Notes: a model not told the origin generated them from the letters alone. DNA of 64,000 bases from JBFLYC01 sp040756735 (GCA_040756735.1 JBFLYC010000006.1:62001-126000); one strand, 5' to 3'. Numbered from the stretch's first letter, positions 17,872 to 26,755 are shown. Translations and numbers: made by a program.

Positions 17872-18669
17872 TTGTTAAATGGAAAGCCAATTGGGGTATT
17901 TGATTCAGGTGTGGGAGGATTGTCGGTAGTCGAAGAAATCTTTAAACAACTGCCGGGTGCCAGGATTATCTATGTTGGAGACACGGCCAGGGTTCCTTAT
18001 GGTGGAAGACCAGCAAAGGAATTGATTGCCTTTGCTGATGAAATAACAAACTTTTTGATACAGTCAGGGGCATGGGGTATCATAGATGCCTGCAATAGTA
18101 CTTCAGCAGTTGCCTTGGACTATTTACAGGAGAAATATGTAAATCCTATTATTGGCGTAGTTGAGCCGGGAGTGAAGGCTGCCTTGCAGGTTACTAAAAA
18201 CAACCGGATTGGCTTGATAGCTACTGAAGCAACAGTAAAGAGCGGTGCTCATATAAGATTTGCCAAGCTTCTAAATCCAAATGTGCATATATATTCTTTG
18301 GCCTGCCCTGATTTTGTACCACTGGTGGAGGCAGGAGAAGTCACCGGAGATAGGACCAAATCAATTGTGAAGAAGGCCTTAAAACCTTTAATGTGCCTGG
18401 GGATAGATACATTAATTTTAGGGTGTACTCATTATCCTTATTTAGCCCCTGTTATCAAAGATGTATTAGGAACAGATATCAACCTTGTGGATCCAGCCAT
18501 TGAAACAGTTAAAGAAGCAGGTAAGATGATTTTTAATGGCCATTACCGGAGTTTTTGCCCGGAGGCGGATGACCAATACTTTGTAACCGGTGACCCTGCA
18601 CATTTTAAGACTGTTGGTGACATGCTCATTAAGAACAGCTTGCCTATAATCAGGAAGGTGGTTTTATGA
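17872..18669 (+). CDS. murI: Glutamate racemase
   Basis: A 265-residue glutamate racemase providing D-glutamate for peptidoglycan. The N-terminal GVFDSGVGGLSVV, the first catalytic cysteine in DACNSTSA and the second in LILGCTHYPYL are all present, so it should be active. It starts with TTG behind GAGGCG. Its stop overlaps by 4 nt the ATG of an HgdB-like gene, so it is translationally coupled to a gene pair with no obvious cell-wall role. Confidence 0.95.
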   Translation: MLNGKPIGVFDSGVGGLSVVEEIFKQLPGARIIYVGDTARVPYGGRPAKELIAFADEITNFLIQSGAWGIIDACNSTSAVALDYLQEKYVNPIIGVVEPGVKAALQVTKNNRIGLIATEATVKSGAHIRFAKLLNPNVHIYSLACPDFVPLVEAGEVTGDRTKSIVKKALKPLMCLGIDTLILGCTHYPYLAPVIKDVLGTDINLVDPAIETVKEAGKMIFNGHYRSFCPEADDQYFVTGDPAHFKTVGDMLIKNSLPIIRKVVL

Positions 18670-19640
18670 GAAGGATTGGCATTACTACAACAGTGCCTTC
18701 GGAGGTGATTTTTGCTTCGGGGGCTGTACCCCTTGACTTAAATAATGTGTTCATTACAGATGCTGAGCCTGGTAAGTTTGTAGATTATGCTGAGATTGCA
18801 GGTTATCCGCGCAATCTGTGCGGCTGGATTAAAGGAATTTATGGGGTTGCGATAGCTAAGGGTATAAAAGAGGTTGTAGCAGTAACCCAGGGTGATTGCA
18901 GCAATACCCATGCTTTGATGGAAACCTTATTCTTAAAGGGTGTAAGAATAATTCCCTTTGCCTTTCCTTATGACAGGGACAGGGAAATGCTTGAACTGCA
19001 GCTTAAAAAGATGATGAATGTATTAGGGGTAGCCTGGGATGAGGTTCTTTACTGGCAGGAGAAGCTCAGGAAAATTAGAGAACTGGTTTGGGAATTGGAC
19101 CGGCTGACCTGGGAAACCAACCAGGTTACCGGTTTTGAAAATCATCTTTACCAAGTATCCTGCAGTGATTTTAATGGTGACCCTGATAGTTTTGCACAAG
19201 AAGTCCGAGCGCTGCTGGATGAGGTGAAGAAAAGGAACAGCATCAAAGAAGAGGTGCGTCTTGGCTTTATGGGTGTTCCTCCAATTTTTACGGACTTATA
19301 CCAATATTTAGAACAAATCGGGGCCAGGGTAGTTTATAATGAAATCCAAAGGCAGTTTAGTATGCCTTTTCCAAATGTAGATTTTATTGATCAATATTTG
19401 TCATATACTTACCCATATCATGCTTTTGCAAGACTTGAGGACTTGCAAGCTGAAATTACCAAAAGACAGTTGGACGGATTAATCCATTATACTCAGAGTT
19501 TCTGTTTCAGGCAGATTGAGGATTTAATTTACAGGGATAAGCTCAAAATGCCCATATTGACTTTAGAAGGGGACAGACCGGGTCCCCTTGATGCCAGGAG
19601 CAAGATGCGTATAGATGCCTTTGTTGAAATGTTGAGGTGA
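18666..19640 (+). CDS. HgdB-like 2-hydroxyacyl-CoA dehydratase / double-cubane family protein
   Basis: A 324-residue protein of the 2-hydroxyglutaryl-CoA dehydratase D-component family (HgdB/YjiM type). Cysteines placed to bind an Fe-S cluster are C52 (NLCGW), C78 (GDCSN) and C280 (SFCFRQ), and the C-terminus has the family signature LEGDRP...RIDAFVEML. Family members are either dehydratase subunits or double-cubane cluster reductases; both need a low-potential electron from an ATP-driven HgdC-type activator, which is the next gene. There is no second dehydratase subunit (HgdA), which argues against a classical dehydratase. The reaction is unknown. Confidence 0.82.
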   Translation: MRRIGITTTVPSEVIFASGAVPLDLNNVFITDAEPGKFVDYAEIAGYPRNLCGWIKGIYGVAIAKGIKEVVAVTQGDCSNTHALMETLFLKGVRIIPFAFPYDRDREMLELQLKKMMNVLGVAWDEVLYWQEKLRKIRELVWELDRLTWETNQVTGFENHLYQVSCSDFNGDPDSFAQEVRALLDEVKKRNSIKEEVRLGFMGVPPIFTDLYQYLEQIGARVVYNEIQRQFSMPFPNVDFIDQYLSYTYPYHAFARLEDLQAEITKRQLDGLIHYTQSFCFRQIEDLIYRDKLKMPILTLEGDRPGPLDARSKMRIDAFVEMLR

Positions 19641-19645
19641 GTTTT

Positions 19646-20419
19646 TTGATTTGTGGGATTGATTTGGGCAGCAGGCAGGTAAAGATAGCAGTCATGGAAA
19701 ATGACAATATAGTTAAAGTACAGTGCTATGATACCATTTTATTTTACAAAGAATTTGCCGCCAAGAAGGCTGATGAGCTGGTCATTGATTTTGCCAATTT
19801 AGATATTCCAACGTGTAAACATTTCGTTTCCACAGGATATGGGAGATTGACGGTCAAAGTAACTGGCAGTAAAACCCTTCCTGAAATCAAGGCGCATTAT
19901 TTAGGAGCGCTTTTTCAGTGCGGTTTAAAAGATTTTACCCTTGTTGATTTGGGTGGTCAGGACAGCAAAATCATTAAGGTAAGAGACGAAAAAATAGTAG
20001 ATTTTATAACCAATGATAAATGTGCAGCAAGTTCCGGGCGTTATTTGGAAAATATGGCACAAGTTTTAGGGATCAGCCTGGATGAGTTAAGCAAGCATTA
20101 CGAAGACCCAGTTGAGTTAAGCTCTACCTGCGCGGTTTTTGGAGAGTCTGAACTTATTGGCAAAATAGTAGAAGGATATTCCCTGGCAAGTCTGGCTGCC
20201 GGGGTAAACTACAGTATCTTTAGGAGGATCCGTCCACTCCTTCTTAAAATAGGGAGTGAAAGGATTGTTTTTACAGGTGGAGTGGCAAGAAGTAAAGCCC
20301 TTATAGAAATTATCAAGAAAGAATGTGGAGGGCATGTTATTGTGCCGCCCATGCCTCTGTTTAACGGCGCCATAGGCTGCTGTGTATATGCAAAAAATAC
20401 CTTTGATGGTCTTTGTTAA
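19646..20419 (+). CDS. HgdC-like ATP-dependent activator (BadF/BcrA family)
   Basis: A 257-residue ASKHA-fold ATPase: CGIDLGSRQVK, LVDLGGQDSK and FTGGVARSKAL are the nucleotide-binding motifs. C126 (NDKCAASSG) and C162 (SSTCAVFGE) match the two cysteines per subunit by which HgdC dimers hold one 4Fe-4S cluster between them. TTG 19646 lies 5 nt after GAGGTGA, immediately behind the HgdB-like stop; GTG 19637 is within that site. It should use ATP hydrolysis to deliver a low-potential electron to the upstream protein. Confidence 0.86.
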   Translation: MICGIDLGSRQVKIAVMENDNIVKVQCYDTILFYKEFAAKKADELVIDFANLDIPTCKHFVSTGYGRLTVKVTGSKTLPEIKAHYLGALFQCGLKDFTLVDLGGQDSKIIKVRDEKIVDFITNDKCAASSGRYLENMAQVLGISLDELSKHYEDPVELSSTCAVFGESELIGKIVEGYSLASLAAGVNYSIFRRIRPLLLKIGSERIVFTGGVARSKALIEIIKKECGGHVIVPPMPLFNGAIGCCVYAKNTFDGLC

Positions 20420-20472
20420 TCTTTATTTATGTTGTAAAATGCACAAAAGAAAGAATAGGAAGGGGGATACCA

Positions 20473-21618
20473 TTGAAGCTTGTTATTGCGCCAGATTCCT
20501 TTAAGGGAAGTATGTCAGCCATTGAAGCAGCTCAAGCAATGGAAGACGGCATCAAGAGGGTTTTTGCAGATAGTGAGATTATCAAGATTCCTCTTGCTGA
20601 TGGAGGGGAAGGAACAGTTGATGCTATGATTGCAGCCACTGGTGGTAGGAAGGTTGCAGTGGTGGTTGAAGACCCCCTGGGCAGGCAAATTAACAGTTTT
20701 TTGGGTGTTTTAGGTGATGGGAAGACAGCTGTTGTTGAAATGGCAGCGGCATCTGGACTGCCTTTATTAAAACCAGAAGAAAAAAATCCTTATATAACCA
20801 GTACATATGGAACAGGACAATTGATTAAGGCCGCTTTAGATCTGGGATGCAGGGAAATCATAGTGGGAATTGGCGGCAGCGCCACCAATGATGGTGGAGC
20901 AGGTATGGCTGAAGCTTTAGGAGCAGTATTTTTGGATGCTGGAGGAAACAGGCTGCCGCGTGGGGGGCGTAATTTACAGAAACTGTCCAGGATTGACACT
21001 TCGCAGATGGACCCCAGGATAAAAGAAACTAGAGTAACTGCTGCCTGCGATGTAGATAATCCCCTTTGCGGAGTATGTGGGGCAAGCGCTGTTTATGGCC
21101 CGCAAAAGGGAGCCACAAATGAAATGATTCAGGAATTAGATGCTGCCCTGGCAAATTTTGCAGGTGTTATAAAGAATCAATTAGGGTTAGATGTGGCTGA
21201 GATACCTGGAGCAGGGGCTGCCGGTGGGCTGGGCGCGGGGCTTATGGCGTTTTTAAATGGCACATTAAGGCCAGGGATTCAACTGGTTTTATCTGCTGTC
21301 GGTTTTGAAAAGCATCTTCAAGGAGCCTCTGCTGTTCTTACAGGTGAAGGCAGGATAGATGAACAGACAGCATATGGCAAAGCGCCCATAGGTGTTGCCC
21401 AGGCGGCAAAAAAATACCAGCTGCCGGTGCTGGCTTTTTGCGGAGTACTGGGGGGAAACTATCATAAGGTATATGATAAAGGAATAGATTATGTTGGAGC
21501 CAATGTGCAAGCTGTCATAGACTTGCAGACTGCAATAGATAAAGGATACCCCCTGCTTGTTGATAATGTAGAAAGGGCCATGAGAGCCCTTAGGTTAGGC
21601 ATGTGTTTAAAGAGGTGA
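20473..21618 (+). CDS. glxK: Glycerate kinase, GarK/GlxK family
   Basis: A 381-residue glycerate 2-kinase family protein (usual length about 380). It starts IAPDSFKGSMSA and shows PLADGGEGT, GIGGSATNDGGAGM and LTGEGRIDEQT. TTG 20473 follows AGGAAGGGGGA; the ATG-like start upstream would add 20 residues without a proper site. It phosphorylates glycerate into lower glycolysis. It lies in the same orientation behind the HgdB/C pair and just before the MBL gene (4 nt), so it may be part of a longer operon from murI to rdgB. Confidence 0.92.
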   Translation: MKLVIAPDSFKGSMSAIEAAQAMEDGIKRVFADSEIIKIPLADGGEGTVDAMIAATGGRKVAVVVEDPLGRQINSFLGVLGDGKTAVVEMAAASGLPLLKPEEKNPYITSTYGTGQLIKAALDLGCREIIVGIGGSATNDGGAGMAEALGAVFLDAGGNRLPRGGRNLQKLSRIDTSQMDPRIKETRVTAACDVDNPLCGVCGASAVYGPQKGATNEMIQELDAALANFAGVIKNQLGLDVAEIPGAGAAGGLGAGLMAFLNGTLRPGIQLVLSAVGFEKHLQGASAVLTGEGRIDEQTAYGKAPIGVAQAAKKYQLPVLAFCGVLGGNYHKVYDKGIDYVGANVQAVIDLQTAIDKGYPLLVDNVERAMRALRLGMCLKR

Positions 21619-21622
21619 GTGA

Positions 21623-22384
21623 ATGCAAGTAACAGTACTGGGAAGGTGGTCGCCATACCCTAGAGGCGGCGAGGCTTGTAGCGGCTATTTGATTGAGCAT
21701 GGGGATACCTGTTTGCTTCTTGAATGCGGTAATGGAGTTTTTAGTAAGGTTGAGCAATATGCATCTTTCTGGAAGTTAAATGCCATAGTGTGTTCGCACC
21801 TGCATGCTGACCATTGTGGTGACCTGCCAATTATTCGCAATGCTGTAAAATCAGGTATGCTTTATCAAAAAATTAAAGATAAGATGCCGGTTTTTTTACC
21901 GTCAATACCTGAGTCAAATTTTGACATTATCAGTACATATCAAGATGGTTTAAATTTAATAATAATTGAAAAACTACCCAATATGGGTACAGTGAAATCA
22001 GCTGTTGTGAATGGAACTTTTACTGTGAGTTTTTTTAATGTCCAGCACAGTATGACCAGTTACGGAGTAATCATTGAAGCTGGCGGCAAAAGATTGGTTT
22101 ATACAGGGGATACTCAGCTTTTCCCTGAGTTAGAGGCTTATGCTGCAGGTGCAGATCTGCTTATAAGCGAGGCTACTGTTTTAAATAGAAATAAGGACTA
22201 TGCAGTGGGAAAGCATTTGACAGCTACTCAAGCTGGCAGCCTGGCAAGAAGTTCAGGGGTGAAGAAATTTCTACCAAGTCATTTTTTTCCTGAATACCCT
22301 TTAGATGAAGTTAAATATGAGATTGAGCAGGGATATGGCTCCAGGGTGGAAATGGCGGCAGAGGGAATGGTTATAGTACTATAG
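21623..22384 (+). CDS. MBL-fold metallo-hydrolase (RNase Z-like fold)
   Basis: A 253-residue beta-lactamase-fold hydrolase. The metal site HLHADHCGD (HxHxDH, about residue 60) and the later VQHSMTSYG, YTGDTQ and LPSHFFP segments are intact. It is most like the RNase Z/phosphodiesterase branch of the superfamily, but it lacks a clear exosite, so tRNA processing is not assured. It starts 4 nt after glxK stop with GAGGTGAG upstream, and rph follows 26 bp later. Substrate unknown. Confidence 0.8.
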   Translation: MQVTVLGRWSPYPRGGEACSGYLIEHGDTCLLLECGNGVFSKVEQYASFWKLNAIVCSHLHADHCGDLPIIRNAVKSGMLYQKIKDKMPVFLPSIPESNFDIISTYQDGLNLIIIEKLPNMGTVKSAVVNGTFTVSFFNVQHSMTSYGVIIEAGGKRLVYTGDTQLFPELEAYAAGADLLISEATVLNRNKDYAVGKHLTATQAGSLARSSGVKKFLPSHFFPEYPLDEVKYEIEQGYGSRVEMAAEGMVIVL

Positions 22385-22410
22385 TATTCAGAAGTAGGGA
22401 GGTTGGTCTA

Positions 22411-23184
22411 ATGGCGAGAATTGACGGCAGGGATGAAAAACAGTTGCGGCCGGTTAATATTATCAGGAATTATAATAAATTTGCTGAAGGCTCTGTCCTC
22501 ATGGAAATGGGCGATACCAGAGTAATATGCACAGTAACCATTGAAGACAAGGTGCCGCCATTTCTAAAAGGTGAGCAAAAAGGCTGGATCACCGCAGAGT
22601 ATGCTATGATACCACGAGCTACCGCAGTAAGGACCGTCAGGGAAGCTGCCAGAGGAAAAATAGGGGGAAGGACTCAAGAGATTCAAAGGCTTATTGGTAG
22701 GGCCATGAGGTCTGTTGTAGATTTAAAAGGCCTTGGGGAGCGGACTTTGTGGATTGACTGTGATGTGATTCAAGCAGATGGAGGAACCAGGACTGCCAGC
22801 ATAACCGGAAGTTTTGTGGCCATGGTGGATGCTTTGAAGAGACTTGTTGATGCAGGACATCTGCAGGGTGTGCCGGTGATAGATTACCTGGCTGCAGTTA
22901 GTGTAGGGAAGGTCAATGACGAAATCTTGCTTGATTTGAACTTTGATGAAGATTCAAAAGCCCAGGTAGACATGAATGTGGTAATGACAGGCAGTGGAAA
23001 AATTGTTGAAATTCAAGGAACAGCCGAAGAGTATCCTTTTACTAAAACAGAAATGGACGCTTTGCTGGAGTATGCCGGTAAAGGCATTAAGGATTTAATT
23101 GCCTTGCAGCGGCAGACCCTGGGTAATATAGCGGATTTGGTGGGCGCCTGGCAGGTGGGTGAAGATGGAGGGCATTATGATTGA
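22411..23184 (+). CDS. rph: Ribonuclease PH
   Basis: A 257-residue phosphorolytic 3'-to-5' exoribonuclease that trims tRNA 3' ends. Landmarks: RDEKQLRPVNI, GWITAEYAMIPRAT, GRTQEIQRLIGRAMRS and DCDVIQADGGTRTASITG. Length matches the family. It overlaps rdgB by 8 nt, a pairing seen in many Firmicutes. GGGAGG lies before the ATG. Confidence 0.95.
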   Translation: MARIDGRDEKQLRPVNIIRNYNKFAEGSVLMEMGDTRVICTVTIEDKVPPFLKGEQKGWITAEYAMIPRATAVRTVREAARGKIGGRTQEIQRLIGRAMRSVVDLKGLGERTLWIDCDVIQADGGTRTASITGSFVAMVDALKRLVDAGHLQGVPVIDYLAAVSVGKVNDEILLDLNFDEDSKAQVDMNVVMTGSGKIVEIQGTAEEYPFTKTEMDALLEYAGKGIKDLIALQRQTLGNIADLVGAWQVGEDGGHYD

Positions 23185-23788
23185 AAAGATCGTACTGGCA
23201 ACCCAGAATAAGGGTAAGGTCAAAGAGTTTACTGAAATGCTTGAAGCAAATGATTTGAATGTACAAGTTATTTCCTTGCTGGAAATAGAAGATGTGCCTG
23301 AAATAGTTGAGGACGGTAGTTCCTTTAAAGAAAATGCCTATATTAAAGCTCATAAGATTTGTTTGCATACAGGTTTGCTTACACTTGCTGATGATTCTGG
23401 ACTTGAAGTGGATTATTTAAATGGCGCTCCTGGAATTCACTCTGCACGCTTTGCTGGTGAGCCCAAGAATGATCAGAAAAATAATGAAAAATTGTTGAGG
23501 CTATTAGAGGGTGTGCCCAGTGATGGAAGAACAGCCCGTTTTAAATGTGCCATCTGCGTCATGTTTCCTGGCGGGGACTTTTATGAAACAGAGGGAGTGT
23601 GTGAGGGAGTAATCGCCTCTTCCCCGAAGGGAAGTAATGGTTTCGGTTTTGATCCGTTGTTTTATCTGCCCCAATATGGGCTGACCATGGCCCAGCTGTC
23701 CTCAGAAGAAAAAAATAAAATCAGCCATAGGGCTAAAGCCTTTGCCAAAGCTATAGAAATTTTGCAGAAGTTAGTAAAAAAGACCTAA
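23177..23788 (+). CDS. rdgB: dITP/XTP pyrophosphatase (RdgB/HAM1)
   Basis: A 203-residue house-cleaning nucleotidase that hydrolyses dITP, XTP and related noncanonical nucleotides. Signatures are LATQNKGKVKEF, TLADDSGLEVDYLNGAPGIHSARFAG, GFGFDPLF and ISHRAKAF. ATG 23177 follows GGAGG within the end of rph; an in-frame upstream GTG (23159) has no site. Gene relics begin directly after the stop codon. Confidence 0.95.
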   Translation: MIEKIVLATQNKGKVKEFTEMLEANDLNVQVISLLEIEDVPEIVEDGSSFKENAYIKAHKICLHTGLLTLADDSGLEVDYLNGAPGIHSARFAGEPKNDQKNNEKLLRLLEGVPSDGRTARFKCAICVMFPGGDFYETEGVCEGVIASSPKGSNGFGFDPLFYLPQYGLTMAQLSSEEKNKISHRAKAFAKAIEILQKLVKKT

Positions 23789-23790
23789 TT

Positions 23791-23935
23791 TGCCTATCCA
23801 GCTGCCTCCCCTGAGAGACCGTTTAGATGACCTCCCATTACTGATACAAGTTTTACTAGAAAAAATAATTCAGCGGACCGGTTGCACTGCACCAATTATC
23901 CATGAGCATATTATCGCCCGGCTGCAAGGTTATAC
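23791..23935 (+). pseudogene. Fragment of a sigma-54-dependent activator AAA+ domain
   Basis: About 48 codons reading IQLPPLRDRLDDLPLLIQVL then a helix like the one that follows in sigma-54 activators (usual form LPPLRERxEDIPLL). The Walker motifs upstream and the WPGNVREL segment and HTH domain downstream are absent. It starts two bases after rdgB stop and is a short remnant of a much larger gene. Confidence 0.65.
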
Positions 23936-23955
23936 TAAGAGAGGGGTTAGGCAGC

Positions 23956-24431
23956 ATGCTTGCGGCTTTATTATTTGGGTTATTTGCTGGGCTGGTGTTA
24001 CTCAGTGTGCCCATTGCTATTAGTTTAGCTTTGGCTACTACTTTAACTATTTATGTAACAGAAGTAGTGCATATACAGATTGTAGCTCAAAGGATGTTTA
24101 CTGCTATTGATTCATTTCCTACTATCGTGGTACGGAGAAAAAGGCCACTTTGAAGGAGATTGCAGTATCCTTTAAAGAAGCTTTCTGGGCCATTTTGATG
24201 CCTGTGATTATCTTAGGCGGCATTTATGGAGGAGTGTTTACACCCACAGAAGCCGCCAACATAGCTGTTGTATATGGATTATTTGTTGGTTTCTTTATAT
24301 ATAAAGAGCTTAAACTTAAAGATTTTCCCAAAATCATTAGAAGCGCGGCCATCAGCAGTTCATTAGTATTATTTATCGTAGCGTCTGCATCGGCTTTTGG
24401 CCTTTTGGCCATAAGCCTACTATTACTGTAA
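23956..24431 (+). pseudogene. dctM: TRAP transporter large permease (DctM), deleted and truncated
   Basis: The N-terminus is a typical DctM start (MLAALLFGLFAGL, then VAQRMFTAIDSFP, about 54 codons from 23956). A deletion and frame change near 24125 joins it to a later DctM segment (KEAFWAILMPVIILGGIYGG, then FTPTEAA, in the frame of 24150-24431). The central membrane helices and the C-terminus are missing; intact DctM proteins are about 430 residues. No dctP or dctQ remains. The 85 bp up to panB carry no recognisable gene. Confidence 0.82.
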
Positions 24432-24516
24432 TGCCGCAGGGCGCTAATACTTTTCCGGTATTAAGGAAATCTTAAACCAACAGGATCATTATAAACAGTA
24501 TTGGAGGAATAATGAT

Positions 24517-25401
24517 ATGAGTACTTGGACAACTCCAACAAAGGAAGTCAGTCAAAGAAAAAAGGTAACCATTCACACTCTTTTTGAAAAGAAGGCAAAG
24601 GGAGAAAAAATAACATTCCTTACCGCCTATGATTATCCCACGGCAGTGATAGAGGATAAGGTAGGCATAGATTTAATTTTAGTAGGAGATTCTCTTGGCA
24701 TGTGTGTTTATGGTTATGACAGTACACTGCCGGTGACCATGGATGTTATCGTCAACCATGCTAAAGCCGTCAGAAAAGGCGCACCTAATTCTTTTGTTAT
24801 AGGAGACATGCCGTATCTTTCATATCAGGTTTCAATAGAGGAAGCTGTAAGAAACGCCGGCAGGTTTATGCAGGAGGCAGGAGTTGATGGTGTCAAGCTA
24901 GAGGGCGGTATAGACATGTGTGACAGGATTAGTGCGATTACCAAGGCAGGAATTCCTGTAATGGGTCATCTGGGATTGACTCCTCAATCGGTTGCTATGC
25001 TTGGAGGTTTTAAAGCCCAGGGCAGAGATGTAGCCGCTGCCATCAAATTAATTGAAGAAGCAAAAGCCCTGGAAGAAGCAGGGTGTGTTAGTATCTTGTT
25101 AGAAGCAATACCTGCTGAAGTAGGCAAGATCATTACCGAGAGGGCTAAAATTCCCATCTTAAGCATTGGCGCTGGTCCATATTGCGATGGACAGGTATTG
25201 GTAGTTCATGATTTATTGGGCTTTTTTGGAGGGCATGTAGCTAAGTTTGTGAAACAGTATGCCAATATGAACGAGATAATTGAAAAAGCATTAACTCAGT
25301 ATAAAGAAGAAGTTGAACAGGGTATCTTTCCCGGACCGGAGCACTGTTATAAAATAAGCGACGAGGAACTGGCGAAACTTAAAGAAGCTCTAGGGGAATA
25401 G
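24517..25401 (+). CDS. panB: 3-methyl-2-oxobutanoate hydroxymethyltransferase
   Basis: A 294-residue ketopantoate hydroxymethyltransferase, first step of pantothenate synthesis (methylene-THF donor). The family pattern is clear: TAYDYPTAVIED, LVGDSLGMCVYGYDSTLPVT, KLEGG, GHLGLTPQ and SIGAGPYCDGQ. GGAGGAA precedes the ATG. The usual partners panC and panD are not here. A slightly long N-terminus (about 20 residues) is the only deviation. The 284-bp gap that follows holds the tRNA operon promoter and nothing else I recognise. Confidence 0.95.
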   Translation: MSTWTTPTKEVSQRKKVTIHTLFEKKAKGEKITFLTAYDYPTAVIEDKVGIDLILVGDSLGMCVYGYDSTLPVTMDVIVNHAKAVRKGAPNSFVIGDMPYLSYQVSIEEAVRNAGRFMQEAGVDGVKLEGGIDMCDRISAITKAGIPVMGHLGLTPQSVAMLGGFKAQGRDVAAAIKLIEEAKALEEAGCVSILLEAIPAEVGKIITERAKIPILSIGAGPYCDGQVLVVHDLLGFFGGHVAKFVKQYANMNEIIEKALTQYKEEVEQGIFPGPEHCYKISDEELAKLKEALGE

Positions 25402-25625
25402 ATATATAACTTTCCCGGTCGTAAGATAGTAATTGAGTAAGAGATGTGGTTCAATGTAAAGATATAATTGAAGGTGTGGGATTATAAGAGAGTAATAGCG
25501 CAATATGGTAGTTGAATGAAAAATAAGTTGCGTGTTATAATAAATTCCTACCCAAGTTCTAATAAGTGTCTGCATCTCAACATGAAGATTTGGTAATTTT
25601 CATAAATATTACCAAAAAATATCTT

Positions 25626-25654
25626 TTGACAAACAAATTAGTTTGGGTTATACT
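25626..25654 (+). promoter_or_regulatory. Sigma-A promoter of the tRNA operon
   Basis: TTGACA (25626-25631), 17-bp spacer, TATACT (25649-25654), 31 bp before the first tRNA. Confidence 0.85.
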
Positions 25655-25685
25655 AGACTTTGTCAGTCGAAAAAACTAATACTTT

Positions 25686-25759
25686 GCGGGTGTAGCTCAA
25701 TGGTAGAGCCCTAGCCTTCCAAGCTAGTTGCGTGGGTTCGATTCCCATCACCCGCTCCA
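25686..25759 (+). tRNA. tRNA-Gly(TCC)
   Basis: Acceptor GCGGGTG pairs with CACCCGC; anticodon loop CTTCCAA gives TCC; encoded CCA at 25757-25759. First gene of the six-tRNA operon. Confidence 0.97.
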
Positions 25760-25773
25760 AATTTTTCTTATAA

Positions 25774-25850
25774 GCGCCTGTAGCTCAGCTGGACAGAGCA
25801 ACGGACTTCTAATCCGTAGGCCACAGGTTCGAATCCTGTCAGGCGTACCA
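25774..25850 (+). tRNA. tRNA-Arg(TCT)
   Basis: Acceptor GCGCCTG pairs with CAGGCGT (one terminal G-T); anticodon loop CTTCTAA gives TCT; CCA encoded. Confidence 0.96.
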
Positions 25851-25864
25851 TAATAGATTAATAT

Positions 25865-25942
25865 GGTGGGTGTAGCTCAGTTGGTCAGAGCACCAGATTG
25901 TGGCTCTGGGGGCCGTGGGTTCAAGTCCCATCATCCACCCCA
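25865..25942 (+). tRNA. tRNA-His(GTG)
   Basis: Anticodon GTG in the loop of the CCAGA/TCTGG stem. An extra 5' G at 25865 faces C at the discriminator position (25939), the hallmark G-1:C73 pair of tRNA-His. CCA encoded. Confidence 0.96.
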
Positions 25943-25960
25943 TACCAAAATTATTCACGT

Positions 25961-26035
25961 TGGGGCGTAGCCAAGCGGTAAGGCAGCGGTCTTTGGAACC
26001 GCCATTCATAGGTTCGAATCCTGTCGCCCCAGCCA
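25961..26035 (+). tRNA. tRNA-Gln(TTG)
   Basis: Acceptor TGGGGCG pairs with CGCCCCA; anticodon loop CTTTGGA gives TTG; CCA encoded. Confidence 0.96.
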
Positions 26036-26043
26036 TTTTTTAT

Positions 26044-26119
26044 GAGCCATTAGCTCAGCCGGTAGAGCACCTGACTTTTAATCAGGGTGTCGAAGGTTCG
26101 AATCCTTCATGGCTCACCA
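26044..26119 (+). tRNA. tRNA-Lys(TTT)
   Basis: Acceptor GAGCCAT pairs with ATGGCTC; anticodon loop CTTTTAA gives TTT; CCA encoded. Confidence 0.97.
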
Positions 26120-26127
26120 TTATACAT

Positions 26128-26212
26128 GCGGGAGTGGCGGAATTGGCAGACGCGCTAGACTTAGGATCTAGTGCCAACCGGCGTGGGGGTTCAAGTCCCT
26201 TCTCCCGCACCA
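26128..26212 (+). tRNA. tRNA-Leu(TAG)
   Basis: Class II tRNA with a long variable arm; acceptor GCGGGAG pairs with CTCCCGC; anticodon TAG between CTAGA and TCTAG; CCA encoded. Last gene of the operon. Confidence 0.97.
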
Positions 26213-26227
26213 AAACCGATGAATACC

Positions 26228-26264
26228 AAGGGTTTACGGGTTTCTACAAGCAAAACCCTTTTTT
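26228..26264 (+). terminator. Terminator of the tRNA operon
   Basis: AAGGGTTT (26228-26235) pairs with AAACCCTT (26253-26260), followed by a T run. Confidence 0.75.
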
Positions 26265-26364
26265 ATTTGTTTTCGTTGGACTATTTAAAAATCCATCCCA
26301 ATGTCCTGCGTACCCTTAAATAGTATTTTAAAATATAACGGTATAACTAACACCTAGTTATTAA

Positions 26365-26755
26365 TATAGGGGAGATAGCGATAGGATTTTATATACAGCC
26401 AAAACCATCAGGGATGTGCTTGAACCTGCTGGTGCATATATTAAAAGTTGGAATGGGAACACCAGAGTAGTTGAGGTTGTGACCACTCCATGGCCTTCGG
26501 GGAGTATTAGCGTACCTAACAAGATAGAAGCAGGAGAGCCTGTAAATATTCAGATAAACGGGACTTCATATGTTGCAGCTAGTCAATATAGAGGACTTAA
26601 ATACTGGCTTTGGGCAGGAAATACAGTCATTGACCAGGGAGAAATATCTTCCAATAATTTAAATAAATCAGTTAGGCATACTTTTCCTGCAGATGGTTCA
26701 TACCAGTTATGGAGGTACTTATAGGGTACATTTAACTGTAATTAACAGTAAGTAG
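26365..26755 (+). pseudogene. Fragment of an extracellular protein (Cu-amine-oxidase-N-like + PKD-like)
   Basis: The frame is open from 26365, without a signal peptide. Residues of the type AKTIRDVLEPAGAYIKSWNG resemble the copper-amine-oxidase N-terminal stalk repeat (also present in the amidase at 15641). Then comes a PKD/Ig-like stretch (GEPVNIQING, later HTFPADGSY) that stops at 26724. A +1 shift would continue it as GGTYRVHLTVIN, the expected end of a PKD-like strand, to about 26755. So it is both 5'-truncated and frameshifted. The original protein was probably a surface-attached one; the exact family is unclear. Confidence 0.5.

Noticed and set aside
23790..24023. A 77-codon intact gene after rdgB
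   Set aside because: Only the first 48 codons resemble anything (sigma-54 activator); the rest is out of frame with DctM and not gene-like.
25900..26319. 139-codon ORF across the tRNA cluster
   Set aside because: It runs through four tRNA genes; repeated VGSSP/GSNP-like motifs are the known artefact of translating tRNA T-arms.
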